Shown: positions 13,401 through 24,444 of the stretch, in pieces
Numbering within the stretch: the first letter of the stretch is position 1
How the letters are laid out: every line of letters begins with the position of its first letter
Assembly (NCBI RefSeq): GCF_052857255.1
Contig: NC_135500.1
Coordinates: forward strand, 161,027,189-161,091,188
Source of the DNA: Amblyomma americanum
Taxonomy: Eukaryota > Arthropoda > Arachnida > Ixodida > Ixodidae
Length of the DNA stretch: 64,000 nt
Direction of reading: 5' to 3'
Notes under the pieces: generated by a model
What the model was told of the DNA's origin: nothing
Database searches by the model: none
The model's input: the letters and a program-made list of their open reading frames with translations, nothing else
Made by a program: the position numbers and the translations under genes

Positions 13401-16400
13401 ACAGAGTGGGTGCTGAAAAATGTCTACGCTTGCAAGGAGTGACGTCGAGTGAGCACACCCAAGTTAATTGTCCAAAGTTTACAGCTTCATGACGCTAACG
13501 ATTTTGGCCGGTTAGATAACCTAATTGAGACACGTCTTATCATTACAATCCCGAGAGAAAATAACGGTTCCTATAATGGCTTTAGTCAAGGTACCGAAAA
13601 AAAATAAATTTGAGGTCCATATATACAGAGGGATAATGAGGAACTATGCGGAGAACAAGCGTTAAGTTGGTGGTATTGCTTTGAAGATATGAAGACGTGG
13701 TAATGTTTTCTTATCTTCCCAGGATTCATTCAGTTAATGCAGACTCGTAGCAGCTTTCGCCGGATAAACGGCATATAGGAAGCGGACAAAGAAGTCTGCG
13801 AAAAGGTGTCATCAACTTTCAGGCAAACGTGTGGCGGCATAAAGATCTAGCAGGACGACTGATGAGCTGACAAATTTTAAGTGCCATAATCTTTGTCTGA
13901 ACTTGCTCACTATATTCCGATATACATTACAACGTCCCCACTTTTTTTTTCAAAATCTTCAATAAGAAACTAATACAAATTTCGAGTGGCTCAGGTATAG
14001 TGGTCATATAACCGCAGCGTTTCCGTGACAAGTCGAGAATTTTATGACAGTCGAGAAACAAAAGAAGCCATCTGTCTAGCGTGTGGAACATCGGGCTGAT
14101 GATGTTGAAAAATATAACAAGTTTCACGGCTTTAGATTATTTGATTCTTGCTCATGCCGAAACATTTTTAGCCTCTCCACGTTGTGCGAGCCGGGAGCGG
14201 GCACAGATCAAGAATTATCTTCTAGGTAGCCCCAAAACCATCGCTGTGCCCCACCCTCCGCATAGCCTCTGATCTCGTAGTTTAAAAATCTTTATTTTGG
14301 TTCTCGGCTGCCTTATCAGCTTTTTCTACTCTTGCCTCTTGGCACTCCACTTCTATCACAAGACTGGTTGTTTCTCCGTGTTCTCAGGACACATTGGCTG
14401 ATGGGTAGCTCAAGATTTAAACATGAATAATTTTTTGTGTGTTTCTTTCGACAAAGCCAAAAACAAGTAATCAGCTTCTCTAAAATTTTCGGCCTTGAGA
14501 GCAACTTCGTGGTAAGGATTAAGTTAAATTTGAAATGGAAGAAAGCCGGAACAGGCAAAAAAACGAAAATACTGGGTGTCTTTAAGCTCTGCACTCAAAT
14601 GTTACTAGTCTTGCGCGGTTGCAGCCGATGCGCACTGAGGCAAGCGAATCGCGCCCGAAAGCTTAGCGTCTGCTGAGAGCAGTCAAAGACATAGATGGTG
14701 CTGATTCTTAGAATTCTAGGAAAGTTTGTGCAAGGCTTGTGCACAGGGTGCACATAGGATGCGTGACGCCAGAACTAAACGGTTAAAGAAAAACACTCAA
14801 AGAACGTCGATGGCGCCCGTTTTTGAGTTAGAAGGACAATTTTGTTTTTATTTTTGAATCGTGGGACAACGGGAAATGTATAGTGCCATTCTTAGCAAAC
14901 ATCAGCCTTAATTATGTGGCGCAAAATCATCTTGCTTCAATTCTTGAGCGCTGCTGCAAGAACAGTTTTTTGTCTTTAGAGAAAAGGTGAGTCATGCCTA
15001 CAAGCACAGTTATATACCCCCTAGCTTCCTCGGACCAGAGATTGTTGCTTAAAATACTTCGAGCATAAATGTAGATTGCGCATAGGCATGTCCCAAAATG
15101 TTTAAAAGCATGCCTGTACAAGCGAAAACATTTCTTAGTACAGCTGTCATGCTTTCTAGAAGTAGTCTTAGCTTTCTTTTTCACGAAATTTACAGCACCT
15201 ACACAGCAGTACGCAGTGAGTGAATTAAGCACTGCTCTAGTCGTATCATTACGAGTTTAGCGAGCGAATGATGACAAGAGAACACATATTAGGCGGACGC
15301 ACGCGCTCGCATTTAAATTCAGAAATTTACTAAATGTTTCTTGTTTTCCAAAATCTAAATTGGCTGTAGACGATCTTTAGTTTCCTACAAAACTGTGTCC
15401 GTAACTTTATCTGTATTTCCGACACACTTAAAATTTATGTGAAATAGACCGCAACTATTGCATATCCTGTGCATCTCGGCGCCTGAATGGCGCCAGTGTC
15501 GTTCCAAGGGTGAAACCACTGTGCAACGCATTCTGCAAATTGAATGCGAATGCTGCTCTGAGAAGCTAAAAAGGCGTAAGTGTACTGGTTAAGTGCCCAC
15601 CAAGTTCTCTATGCGGAGTGCTGCTGGCCGCGGTTGCTCTAAAACGCCCCTGCGCCGGAGTGAAGTGACGCGGCATCAGCTCGTGGCGTCCGAGGCTGTG
15701 AAAGAAATCCCTGGGCGCTCGTATCTTGCCAGGCTGTGGCAGTATCTCTTTGCAAAGAAACCCACAGGCACTCGTAAATCCTAATTCAGGAAAGAAGTAC
15801 CAGCCGTGTACCCAACGTGGCATGGTTTTTGCATCATTGCTCCTGTCACGCACCACAGAAGTGAAGAAAGACAAACGTGAGGATAACGAAGTGGAAGGTT
15901 CAGCAGCAAAGGGAGTCCTCTGTAAGCGTGGAATCAGGTGAGACATTGAAAACAATCGTTTCTTCTACTACGCGTATGCGGTAGCTACGCCAAATGTCTT
16001 ACCCACCTGTCTTCCTGGCGCGCTAGTCGTGTACAGAGGGGTGCACTGCACTGAACGTCATTGAGACCGCAAGGACTGAAAAGAGCATTAGAAAGCACAC
16101 AAAATTAAACAAAGTGCGCGCAAGCATGGTACCTCGTTCGATCAAAAATCGTATTTTCAAAAAGCTAGAATGTTCTAGACACCACTTCACCTAAAACATA
16201 CCTCCGTAGAAGAGAATTGCAAGAGAAATGATGTGTTTATGAAAGAACCTGTTTTTGAATACTTTTCTGAAGTAGAGATATAGTAAAGATTTCCTGCGTT
16301 CATTTGCCACATTAAGGCCCAAAGAGAGTACAAAATTATGTTAAAATGCATTAATATATGCCCAAATCAGGTTTATTTTCCCGAAGTTGCGTTTCGTTCA

Positions 16401-16560
16401 AGTAAGTTATCCAAACTGTAACGGTCATATAAAAAACAGCAAAATATTCTTTCAGAGCCGCTGCGGCACATTACCCCCCAGACCCCGCCGCGACCCTGCC
16501 AGCCAGTATAATTATCACCGATTACCTGTAATATCCGCAGCATTAAATCTGTCGCGAATG
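10428..16560. other. Unrecognised DNA, no supported gene
   Basis: No SINE, LINE or recognisable exon was found. A GC-rich patch at about 12440-12640 and another at about 15590-15960 hold frames of up to 151 and 129 codons on opposite strands, with no recognisable domain. Both read like old transposon or promoter-like DNA, and I do not assign a function. Confidence 0.5.
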
Positions 16561-16646
16561 TGTCATCTTAGCAAACGTTAGCTGAATTGTCTTTCTTTTT
16601 CGTTTGATATGTTCTTTCTTACTTCCAACTTCAACCCCTTAAACGT
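16561..16646. repeat. Direct duplication, copy 1 (86 bp)
   Basis: This segment (TGTCATCTTAGCAAACGTTA...) recurs at 16809-16894 in the same orientation with about eight substitutions and no obvious gaps, so it is roughly 90% identical. The two copies are 162 bp apart. It looks like an old local segmental duplication or two halves of an unknown repeat. Confidence 0.8.
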
Positions 16647-16808
16647 GTTTAGTTTCAAGAGTCTACGTTTTCTCACCTGTCAAGCACTGGAAAAAACCGA
16701 GCCAAAGTCGACCATTTCGAGCATAGAGGATCTACCTCTGACATCACTGTGACACTTTAATTAAAGCACCTGCCACGGGTAGCACACCTTGCTTTCTAAT
16801 TTGTTGTT

Positions 16809-16894
16809 TGTCATCTTAGCGAACGTTAGCTGAATTGCCTTTCTTTTTCGTTTGATATGTTTTTTCTTAGTTCCCACTTCAATCCCTTCAACGT
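16809..16894. repeat. Direct duplication, copy 2 (86 bp)
   Basis: Second copy of the 16561-16646 segment, same strand, same length. Differences are scattered single substitutions, for example GCAAAC versus GCGAAC near the start. No coding frame is conserved between the copies. Confidence 0.8.
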
Positions 16895-17353
16895 AATATT
16901 TACTTCAGCAAGAAGCAGGGTGGGGAGGGAGTATAGCTCGTTTTTTCTGCTTATCACCACTGCGAGTAAATCAAGTGGCGTATACCGTAATTTTCATAAG
17001 CGAAATATAATGAAGACTTCTCAAAATCACGGGCTGCTGTTAGCAATCCAAAGCCCGAGTAACAAAGGAAATCCTAAATGACGTATTTCTTCCCATATGA
17101 GAGCCTCGAAGTTGGCCCTGGAGCCTATTCTTTAGCGTTCTTTACTTTCTTGCAAAGACATAAGGATACAGGGGGAAGAATTTTTTTTGAGACTATGCGC
17201 ACTTGCGCTACATCTCTTCGGGGATGTTGCATCGTCGCAAATTAACCATCAGCAGTGCGCTGGAGCCAAATGGTCGATTGCATGAGTAATCTCCGAGCGA
17301 TTTCCATATCTTGCCCATCCTCCTTTGCACGACAGTGTCACACATATCCTGTG

Positions 17354-17362
17354 TATAAAAAG
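17354..17362 (+). promoter_or_regulatory. TATA box of candidate secreted-peptide gene A
   Basis: TATAAAAAG lies 52 bp before an ATG that opens a signal-peptide-like exon. A transcription start about 30 bp downstream, near 17385, would leave a 5' UTR of roughly 20 nt. No perfect TCAGT initiator is present; CTCATAAA near 17386 is the nearest candidate. The call depends on the downstream exon being real. Confidence 0.45.
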
Positions 17363-17405
17363 CTCCCAGGAGTACGAAGGAAATCTCATAAATCTCGCCG
17401 TAGAA

Positions 17406-17459
17406 ATGAGCATCCTAATCTTTTGCGTTCTGCTACTGGCTGGCATCGACGACAACAAG
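17406..17459 (+). CDS. Candidate gene A, exon 1: signal peptide
   Basis: The 18-codon exon reads MSILIFCVLLLAGIDDNK and ends exactly at a good splice donor (AAG|GTGAGC). The hydrophobic core ILIFCVLLLAG is a typical short secretory signal, and cleavage would fall near the Gly/Ile/Asp stretch. The ATG has a purine at -3, and a TATA box lies 52 bp upstream. The exon ends in phase 0. Two downstream exons fit this phase: 17595-17687 after a 135-bp intron, giving a 48-residue protein, or 20655-20828 after a 3.2-kb intron. I do not recognise the product. This is inference from sequence signals; a chance match cannot be excluded. Confidence 0.42.
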
Positions 17460-17594
17460 GTGAGCACTGGCTATTAGGACAATATGTACTGTAGAATGTG
17501 AACGTTGTTGAAAGTGGTATTAGTGGTCTTACCTTTATTACGGGGTTGAAAATGGGAACTCTTGTAGAATGGGAGTTACATCTGCTGTTGTCAG

Positions 17595-17687
17595 TTCTTC
17601 TCAGTAGCCCTGGAAATACTCCAGGACACTTTCCAGAGTTGCTTCTCTGTAGTCTGGAATTCAGCTGGCGATGCCACAGACAGCTAG
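17595..17687 (+). CDS. Candidate gene A, exon 2 (terminal)
   Basis: An acceptor (CATCTGCTGTTGTCAG|TTC) starts a 30-codon stretch ending in TAG, in phase with the donor at 17459/17460. It begins FFSVALEILQDTF and has one cysteine. Joined to exon 1 it would give a 48-residue secreted peptide. The short intron and the coding-like amino acid mix are the only support. The alternative is that gene A splices to 20655 and this stretch is intronic. Confidence 0.25.
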   Translation, partial: FFSVALEILQDTFQSCFSVVWNSAGDATDS

Positions 17688-18280
17688 CGTTCCTGAGTTG
17701 AATATACATGTAGTTTGTACGCAAGCAGTATATGCATGGTGTGTCACATAACTTTATCGAAGGGTTACAAAAAAAAATGCGCCGCACCGGAGTTAGGTGA
17801 GACCATTAGCATATTGCTCCCTATCGTGTGGCGCTTCATAAAATATACCTCTGTCAAATTGCACCAATTAGGTAGTTAGCTATTTTTTAATCAAATTCAC
17901 TTTAGGTCACGTGCCCTTCCTTAATGTATAGAAGGGTTTCAAATAAAATCTAGATCCTGTTTTTTATAGCGAAGTAACTCCTGCGTGTTGTCATTTGAGC
18001 ATTTGAGCATATCCCGCGAAATTCCCGCCCACAGCACGCGGCCCCCTGTGGGCAGCAACCAGGGTTATCTCGCTTTCCCGATACGATAACCTGCTTTGAC
18101 TTTTTTAAATTTTCAGCTGTTTTTATGTAGTTCGAAACAGGCGCCTATCTGAAGTATTCATGAACTTGCTTATTAGAATTTAGTTAACCGGCTTTTTGGT
18201 AAACATATTGATGTATCGATACAGCTAAATTAAATCTAGTCTTATGCAAGCAGAGAAAATTCACGGATCGTTTCTTCATT

Positions 18281-18540
18281 ATTAATCATGTTATTGGTTT
18301 ATGAGGGTTTAACGACCCAAAGCGACTCAGGCTAGGAGAGACGCCGTAGTGAAGGGCTCCGGAAATTTCGACCACCTGGGGTTCTTTAACGTGCACTAAT
18401 ATCGCACAGTACATGGGCCTCTAGAATTTCGCCTCCATTGAAATTCGACCGCCGCGGCCGGGATCGAACCCTCGTCTTTTGGGCCAGCAGCCGAGCGCCA
18501 TAACCACTCAGCCACCGCGGCGGCCATTAGTGATGTTATT
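18281..18540 (-). mobile_element. tRNA-derived SINE (Ruka-like, type B) with TSD
   Basis: Reading the minus strand, the tRNA-like head (GCCGCCGCGGTGGCTGAGTGG A-box region, then a GGTTCGATCCC B box) starts at 18525, followed by the GTGCACGTTAAAGAACCCCAGG core and a short tail ending near 18296. Flanking direct repeats ATTAATCATGTTATT (18281-18295) and ATTAGTGATGTTATT (18526-18540) differ at two positions, so the insertion is moderately old. The head still looks competent for RNA polymerase III, but this is a retroposon and not a tRNA gene. Confidence 0.93.
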
Positions 18541-18950
18541 ATAAACCTAATATGCAGGGTAGCAGAAAACTGCAACTTATTCTTATAGAGTATGTATAAT
18601 TTAGCGGTTCCGATTAGCAAAGAACTGTTTTTAGACGAATAATTTTTTGAAGAAAACAATAAATAAACGGGATTACCAAGACAAAGAGTTTACATTTCCG
18701 CTTATTTGCCGCCTTGTTTTAGACACCCCAGCAACTTTCATAAGGTATTTTATCCTCCTCTATCTCCGCCGCCTACCTGTAACGTTTTTATTCACTTTAA
18801 ACTTTTTATATTACCCCAGCTGAACATACGCTTCAAAAGAAAATATTCCACACAGTTCTCTCTGGTCGGGAATAGAATTTAAGTTAGAAAGAAGGCGACA
18901 AAAAATGAAAAAAAGGAATACATTATTTCAGTCTCTACTCGGTTCCTTCA

Positions 18951-19285
18951 TCAGGTATGACCCGCCGCAGTGGCTCAGTGGTTAGGGCGCTCGGTTATTG
19001 ATCCGGAGTTCCCGGGTTCGAACCCTTCCGCGGTGGCTGCGATATTATGGAGGCAAAACGCTAAGGCGCCCGAGTGCTGTGCGATGTCAGTGCACGTTAA
19101 AGATACCCAGGTGGTCGAAATTATTCCGATGCCCTCCACTATGGCACCTCTTTCTTCTTTCACTCCCTTCTTTATCCCTTCCCTTACGGCACGGTTCATG
19201 TGTCCAACGATATATGAGACAGATACTGCGCTATTCCGTTTCCCCAAAAACCAATTATTTTTATTATTATTATCTTCAGGTATGA
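18951..19285 (+). mobile_element. tRNA-derived SINE (Ruka-like, type A) with perfect TSD
   Basis: The head starts at 18961 (CCGCCGCAGTGGCTCAGTGG), with a B box GGGTTCGAACC near 19014-19024. The GTGCACGTTAAAGATACCCAGG core and the conserved ATATATGAGACAGATACTGCG end follow, and the element closes with a TTATTATTATTAT tail. The 10-bp target duplication TCAGGTATGA is perfect (18951-18960 and 19276-19285), so this is one of the younger copies here. Type A differs from type B by its GGCAAAACGCTAAGGCGCCCG block and its ATT tail. Confidence 0.95.
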
Positions 19286-20654
19286 CTGCGAATGAGTTGC
19301 AGCTTGCCTTTATATGTCCCGTTTAGTCGACAGTCGAGTCACTGAATGTAGACCGTGGATTTAAATAAGTTAAATGACTATCTTATGAGCGTATTAAATG
19401 TTTTTTCAAGACAAAATCCGCTCTGTGTTTCTGCTAGAACTGGTCGACCACAGTTGGCAGAGTACAGTACTCCGCCTCTCCAAATTTTCAGATATTGTTC
19501 TGCCCAAGTAATTCTGCATGTGTATCATAAACAATAAATTACTCTATAACTCAGCATTCACATCGTTGTTGTGATCTCTATATAGTAAATTTAAACATAA
19601 TCATGGCTAGGAAACAAATTTTCGTCACACCACGGCTCATTCTTCCAGTGCACATAAAACGCATGGACAGAGGGAGAGCAGACACCATGGACGCTCTCCT
19701 CTACTCTTCCTTTCCGTATTGTCTCTCCATCTCTCCGTCCACGGTCCATGGTGCATGCCTTACGGGACACCAAGAAAGCTCATGAGAAAGCCAGCGCTTA
19801 TACAAAATTATTCCAAAAGGCTAGTTGTATTGGCGGCAGACAACTCTAATATTGGGTAAGCGGTATTATAGAAACCTCTTCCAATGATTAGCCGCATCTG
19901 CATCATTCCTGGGGCCGGACACCGTTCTGCGTCGAGGATATATGCAGCGCGCCGTCTACTACAGCTCAGCTCTCTCTGCTGCGAATAGAAATCTTCTTTA
20001 TCGCAATGCGCCGCAAACTGCTAAGAATTACGTCGCAGCCCTAATGTCGTGAAAACGGCGCACCTCGCATTTTGATCACGCCATCAAAACAGTTCCGCAA
20101 AGCTTGGCATTTAGGCTTCATGGTTCACCACTCAGATCTGGCCGACGTCTGAAAAAGCGTAGGCTTGATTTATTAGCAAGTGAAGCGATAGGAAAATATA
20201 TGTAGCGCGTGTTTCGTAGTTCTGACGACTGTCGCACGATACTAGCCGACACCTTCCTCAAACCTATTTTCACCGACGTCGAAATAAAACCGTCCTGTAT
20301 TCTTTGACACGGTTTCTATTATGATTGCATGCCCAAACGACCGCTACAGTTACCAGACGTTTCGCACCATCTACATAGTGGGCACGTTTCAGTAGTATTT
20401 GATATACTGTGTTCCGTAACTGTAAATAAGCAATGAAGAAAACAAAAACACTCTTAGTGGAATTGTGCAGTGTTTTCTATGAAGAACGAAAGACCTGCAT
20501 AGTGGCACTATGCATTGATTAAGTGGTTCTCCCACTCCGGTCGCACTGCTGATGCGAGATATGTGTGCCATTCAGACCCCAGAACAGCAAGCGGCCGATA
20601 TGGGTTATTTTGCTGCTCCAGAAAACTTTCTTTTTGGCGCTCATATTCTTGCAG

Positions 20655-20828
20655 TCATCCAGAATTATTATGTATCACTTTCCTAACGGAGCCTACGCCG
20701 CACCTCTCGAATGCGTCGTCGCCCCAGAGATTCCCATTCAATTTTTCCAATACCGCAGCGGCGCATTCCCTGAGAAAGGAGAAATTTCCCATGATATGCC
20801 ACTTGTGCCGGACGCCCTCTGTATTAAG
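20655..20828 (+). CDS. Candidate internal exon, 58 codons, phase 0-0
   Basis: A strong acceptor (TTTTTGGCGCTCATATTCTTGCAG|TC) opens a 174-nt frame closed by a donor (ATTAAG|GTAGGA). The length is an exact multiple of three and both boundaries are phase 0, so the exon could be included or skipped without a frameshift. The peptide contains PLECVVAPEIPIQFF and FPEKGEISHDMPLVPDALC, a balanced soluble-protein composition with no low complexity. I cannot match it to a family. It is in phase with the signal-peptide exon at 17406-17459, so both could belong to one gene. No neighbouring downstream exon was identified. Confidence 0.4.
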
Positions 20829-21554
20829 GTAGGAAGAGGGTATATTAATATGTGCTGCCTAGTTATACTTCGAATTTGATGCGATTTGTGATAAGTGGCG
20901 CTATAGTGTATTCATATCATATTTCACCTTGTATATCCAAGAGGGTTTTATACAGAAAGCACACGAAAACATATACCAATAGATAGCAAGTGCTAGGTCT
21001 ATTGTCAACAGATGTTCAACATAAAACAGAGAGAGAGATAACATCTATGAACAACCAAGGGTGCAAAAATTCGACACTGGTGTGAGTCACAGATATACGA
21101 AGGCGTGTATAGACAGACATGAATATTGTACAGGAAATGTGCGATGAGAATATCTAGAATCGGCCCGACAGGGCTGTGGTCAGACAGTTTTTGCGAGGCG
21201 GCGTTGAGGGTCCCGTTCACCTGTAAATCACCACATATTACCGTCGACGACGGCTTGAGGGCAAAAGCCCGACAGTAGCAACCTAGGTTTGTCACATAGG
21301 TGAAGTGACCTTGTGACGTCACCGCAAGCTGGCTTAAGGACTGTGAGCAAACTGCCCACATTGGCAGGCAGCACTTAAATTAACGACTGGTCGCAAGAGT
21401 TTGCTCGGGAAGTGCAACGTGGGTCTCACTAGCCCTACTGGTGGCTGTGTTTAAAACAGCCAACGGCTGGGCAGTGGTGCATCACCTACTCCCTGCATCG
21501 CAGCGCCAGGAAAGCTATGAGGAATCCCTGCGATCTAAGAATCTCAAGTTTGGC

Positions 21555-21750
21555 TCTGGTATTATGGCGTTTAAAGACAAAAAAGAAACTCAGGCGAAGA
21601 GAGACGCCGTAGTGGAGGGCTCCGGACGATTTCGACCACCTTGGGTCGTTAACGAGCACTGACATCGCGCAGTACACGAGCCTTTAGTACAAGGGATCGA
21701 ACTCTCCCCTTTCGGATCAGCAGCCGAGCACCATAACCACTGAGCCACAT
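21555..21750 (-). mobile_element. Diverged SINE (Ruka-like) nested in repeat R
   Basis: Minus strand: the tRNA-like head (TGTGGCTCAGTGGTTATGGTGCTCGG) begins near 21750, followed by GGTTCGATCCC-like, CGTGTACTGCGCGATGTCAGTGC and CGGAGCCCTCCACTACGGCG blocks. It is shorter and more diverged than the other copies: the core that follows the B box is partly missing, and no clean target duplication remains. The flanking sequence on both sides continues repeat R, so the SINE landed in an existing R copy. Confidence 0.85.
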
Positions 21751-21836
21751 ATGAACGTAAAGCAGAGAATGACCCAATCTGAATATATAGGCAATAACGC
21801 TACCGCATCATACGCTTAAGGAGGAGCTTAAATGAT

Positions 21837-21861
21837 CCCCCCCCCCCCCACACACACACAC
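21837..21861. repeat. Poly-C run followed by (CA)n
   Basis: Thirteen consecutive C (21837-21849) run into six CA units. It sits inside repeat R copy 1 at a place where the other copies have only a few C, so it is a local expansion. Confidence 0.95.
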
Positions 21862-22238
21862 GCCAGCTTTTTGTTACATTTATCGATGCCCACACGCAGC
21901 CATATATTAAAAATCTTTAGGTTTTATAAAAATCAGCGAAATGAGCAGTGGCACGTGGTTATAATGTGAAGTCCCTTTCATACACCAAAGCAGAAACTCT
22001 GAGAAATTTACTTGAAGCAGACCCGACCAGCGTAACTCGTTGAAGTATTCAATGGCAGCAGTTCTCAATTAGGTTTTGTATCTTCGCCTTTGCGGAGGTT
22101 CGTGCTCAGTTAACGCTGCTGTTCGCTTTACACTTAGTAAAAATGGCTTAAGCGAGGTGAAAACAGTAGCGCCTCTTTGAATTGTGCTCTCTATGACTAC
22201 CGTAATTGGTCAGGTAAACAGGTTCTGTTAGAGTAATA

Positions 22239-22369
<131 letters not shown>

Positions 22370-23761
22370 CAAGTGCACACCACGCACACATTATGTCATG
22401 TCTTAAGGCTGGTTTTTCTACCCTGAACTCTCGGCTGTAAATCAAGGACATTGTCTTTTTCTGCCTATGTGGGCATAGGTAAATTCGTCTTTTCAATGTT
22501 TCAAGTTATAGAGTTTTATCTTCATCGCTGCTTTCTTCCTTCATTTTATTCTGATTTTTCTTCCCTCTATCCAGTTCACCTAAACCAAATTGGAAAGAAT
22601 GGGGAAGCGCAGCCCCGTTTAGTGGGCTGTCATGCGCGTGTGCCTGTGCCAGCCGAACTGGAAAGACGGCTAGCGTAACGAGTGGGCCCAGTAGCGGGAT
22701 AGGGCGCCCTCTATAAGTATGTAAAGCGCTTTGCTCCCCGTTCCGCTAGGCATGCATGCAGAAACGCTCTCGATTCCATTTCCAATTTTGCGTCGAGGAG
22801 CGCTGTCACGGGCTGTCATTTTTCTCCACGTATGGTGCCTATACTTTCCTACGGCTGCCCTTTCTTCATCGTCCTCAAACAATCTCGATTGCTTTCTTGT
22901 CTTTTCTGCTGGCTTGCCAAAGCTTCCTGAGTTGTATATGTTGTAGCTCACATTTACTTTTGAGTTCATAGGCCCTATTCGTTTAGAAGTTTTTTGAGCC
23001 CGAGCACATCAAAACTTATGTCGAAGAGTGCGAGCTTGTCACATTGACGTGCTTTGTTGGCTGCACCTCCTTTCGCCTTTCATTTTCTCTCCTTCATAAA
23101 TGAATTGAACACAGCAGCAATCCTTACAGTGCTGCGTTTTCTATAGGAAAATCTGGAGACACAAATTCGTTTCTTATGGTAACACTTTCGTTTTAAAGAA
23201 TATACAGGAGATCCACTGTCGTAGTGTGGCTGAAGCTCAAATGGTCTCTTGTATTTAGACGCCTAATTAAGATTCGATGTATCTTTGCGCTGGAGAATGC
23301 TGCGTACGCAACGTTGCTCAATCTTTCTGGCCTATTCGATTTTTTTTCCTTTTTAAGCTCCAAATACGAGAATTTAATAGGTGACTGTTCTAGCTTCGTG
23401 CGAGATGCTGATTATTCACCTGAAAACAGTTTCTTAAATTTCGATACACAGAGATATAACGCGAGCAAGCGTCCCCTCATCTGTAAAAAGGGTTATGTCA
23501 GTATTCGTTCGCCCTTGAATCCCTCCTTTTTCCTCTGTCTGTCCATAGATGGTAACTCTCCTGTTCCTACACTCAACCTGAGATTGCGCAGCGTCCGCTT
23601 AAATGCGACGACGCTGTAGATAATGCGTGGTCACTAGATGGCACTGTTAAACTATAGTTACGTGATATTAAATGTGGCCGGTGATGAGTCAGAAGCCTCG
23701 GCTGTGCATTCACTGAGTTCTGTGACTTCAAAAGCGTGGCTTTTTGGGATTGTTGGTGCAT

Positions 23762-23891
23762 GATCATAGCGAGAGAATGTAGCGCAGATTAGGACAGGAC
23801 ACAAAGAGAAACAAACAACACGAACAACAACGTGTTGTTAGTTTCTTTTTGTGTCCTGTCTTACTCTGCGCTATATTCTCTCGTTATGATC
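23762..23891. mobile_element. 130-bp near-perfect hairpin (MITE/foldback)
   Basis: Left arm 23762-23822 and right arm 23831-23891 are 61 bp each and reverse complements with six mismatches, separated by an 8-nt loop (AACAACAA). Ends read GATCATA / TATGATC, and the arms include AGGACAGGACACAAA and the complementary TTTGTGTCCTGTCTT. The symmetry and small size suggest a non-autonomous foldback element. It ends 98 bp upstream of the TATA-like box of candidate gene B. If transcribed it would form a long RNA hairpin. No transposase is nearby. Confidence 0.88.
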
Positions 23892-23988
23892 TTTTGCGAT
23901 TTACTGGGCATGGTTAAGTTGCGCTGGTTGATTTTCTGCAGTTTCTTTCTATAGAAAAGTAAAAACGAGGTTCAGTGACATTTCCGGC

Positions 23989-23997
23989 TATTTAAAG
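23989..23997 (+). promoter_or_regulatory. TATA-like box of candidate gene B
   Basis: TATTTAAAG lies 45 bp before the ATG of a signal-peptide exon. A start about 30 bp downstream would give a 5' UTR of roughly 15 nt. It is not a perfect TATAAA, so support comes mainly from position. Confidence 0.35.
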
Positions 23998-24033
23998 TGG
24001 CCTACCATGATTCTTCCCTTTAATACAGCAGCC

Positions 24034-24090
24034 ATGAAACTGACCTCCTCTCTCGCGGTCTTCAACGCGTTCCTCTATCTGCAACTACTC
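24034..24090 (+). CDS. Candidate gene B, exon 1: signal peptide
   Basis: The 19-codon exon MKLTSSLAVFNAFLYLQLL ends at a consensus donor (CTC|GTAAGTGC), phase 0. The start context GCAGCCATGA is strong. A positive n-region followed by a hydrophobic core is what a secretory signal looks like. The best downstream partner is 24587-24673 after a 496-bp intron, giving 47 residues in total. The product is not recognised. The nearby hairpin at 23762-23891 would lie in its proximal promoter. Confidence 0.42.
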
Positions 24091-24407
24091 GTAAGTGCTT
24101 CAAGTATTTGGCTGGTGGGCAACAAATCTTTGTCCTGATCGGATCAAACCAGCCATACATTATTAGAGAAGTGGACCATCTCCTAATTTTTATTGCACTT
24201 TACAGAAATATTCTAAATGGCTGGGCAAGTCTGTCGGTATCCATTTCAAAAAAGGGCGAAAAAACAGTATTAAGGCCTCGAACACGACGCACAATAGGCG
24301 TCTCTCGTGGGTTGTTTTTCGTCTCGTGTCTAGGTTTTTGCGCTCTGTGAAGTTGTATTGGAAAACATTTAATTCGTCAGAAAAGGCAGAATGCAGACGA
24401 TCCATGC

Positions 24408-24444
24408 TAGGTGGCTATCAGTAGGTGGCTATCAGTAGGTGGCT
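24408..24444. repeat. Short tandem repeat, 14-bp unit x 2.6
   Basis: TAGGTGGCTATCAG occurs twice in a row (24408-24421, 24422-24435), followed by a partial third unit (TAGGTGGCT). It lies within the putative intron of candidate gene B. Confidence 0.95.

Larger units (their letters stand above)
21263..21950 (+). repeat. Unclassified dispersed repeat R, copy 1 (interrupted by SINE)
   Basis: This copy shares a long collinear pattern with 56925-57260 and 57394-57745. The shared blocks are AGTGACCTTGTGACGTCA, CTGTGAGCAAACTGCCCAC, TGGCAGGC.GC..TTAA, GGTCGCAAGAG.TTGCTCGG, GGGTCTCACTAG, GCGCCAGG..GCTATGAGGA, then ATGAACGT.AAG..GAGAAT, CGCTACCGCATCATACGCTTAAGG. A SINE remnant splits it at about 21555-21750. 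I see no coding capacity or terminal repeats. It is a repeat family I cannot name. Confidence 0.75.

Noticed and set aside
18961..19030. tRNA gene
   Set aside because: The A and B boxes belong to the head of a SINE with a body, a tail and target duplications. No acceptor-stem pairing for a mature tRNA is present. The same applies to the other SINE heads.
19603..19785. Imperfect inverted repeat (GGACAGAGGGAGAG against CTCTCCATCTCTCCGTCC)
   Set aside because: The match is weak and purine/pyrimidine-rich, with no terminal structure, so it could easily be chance.
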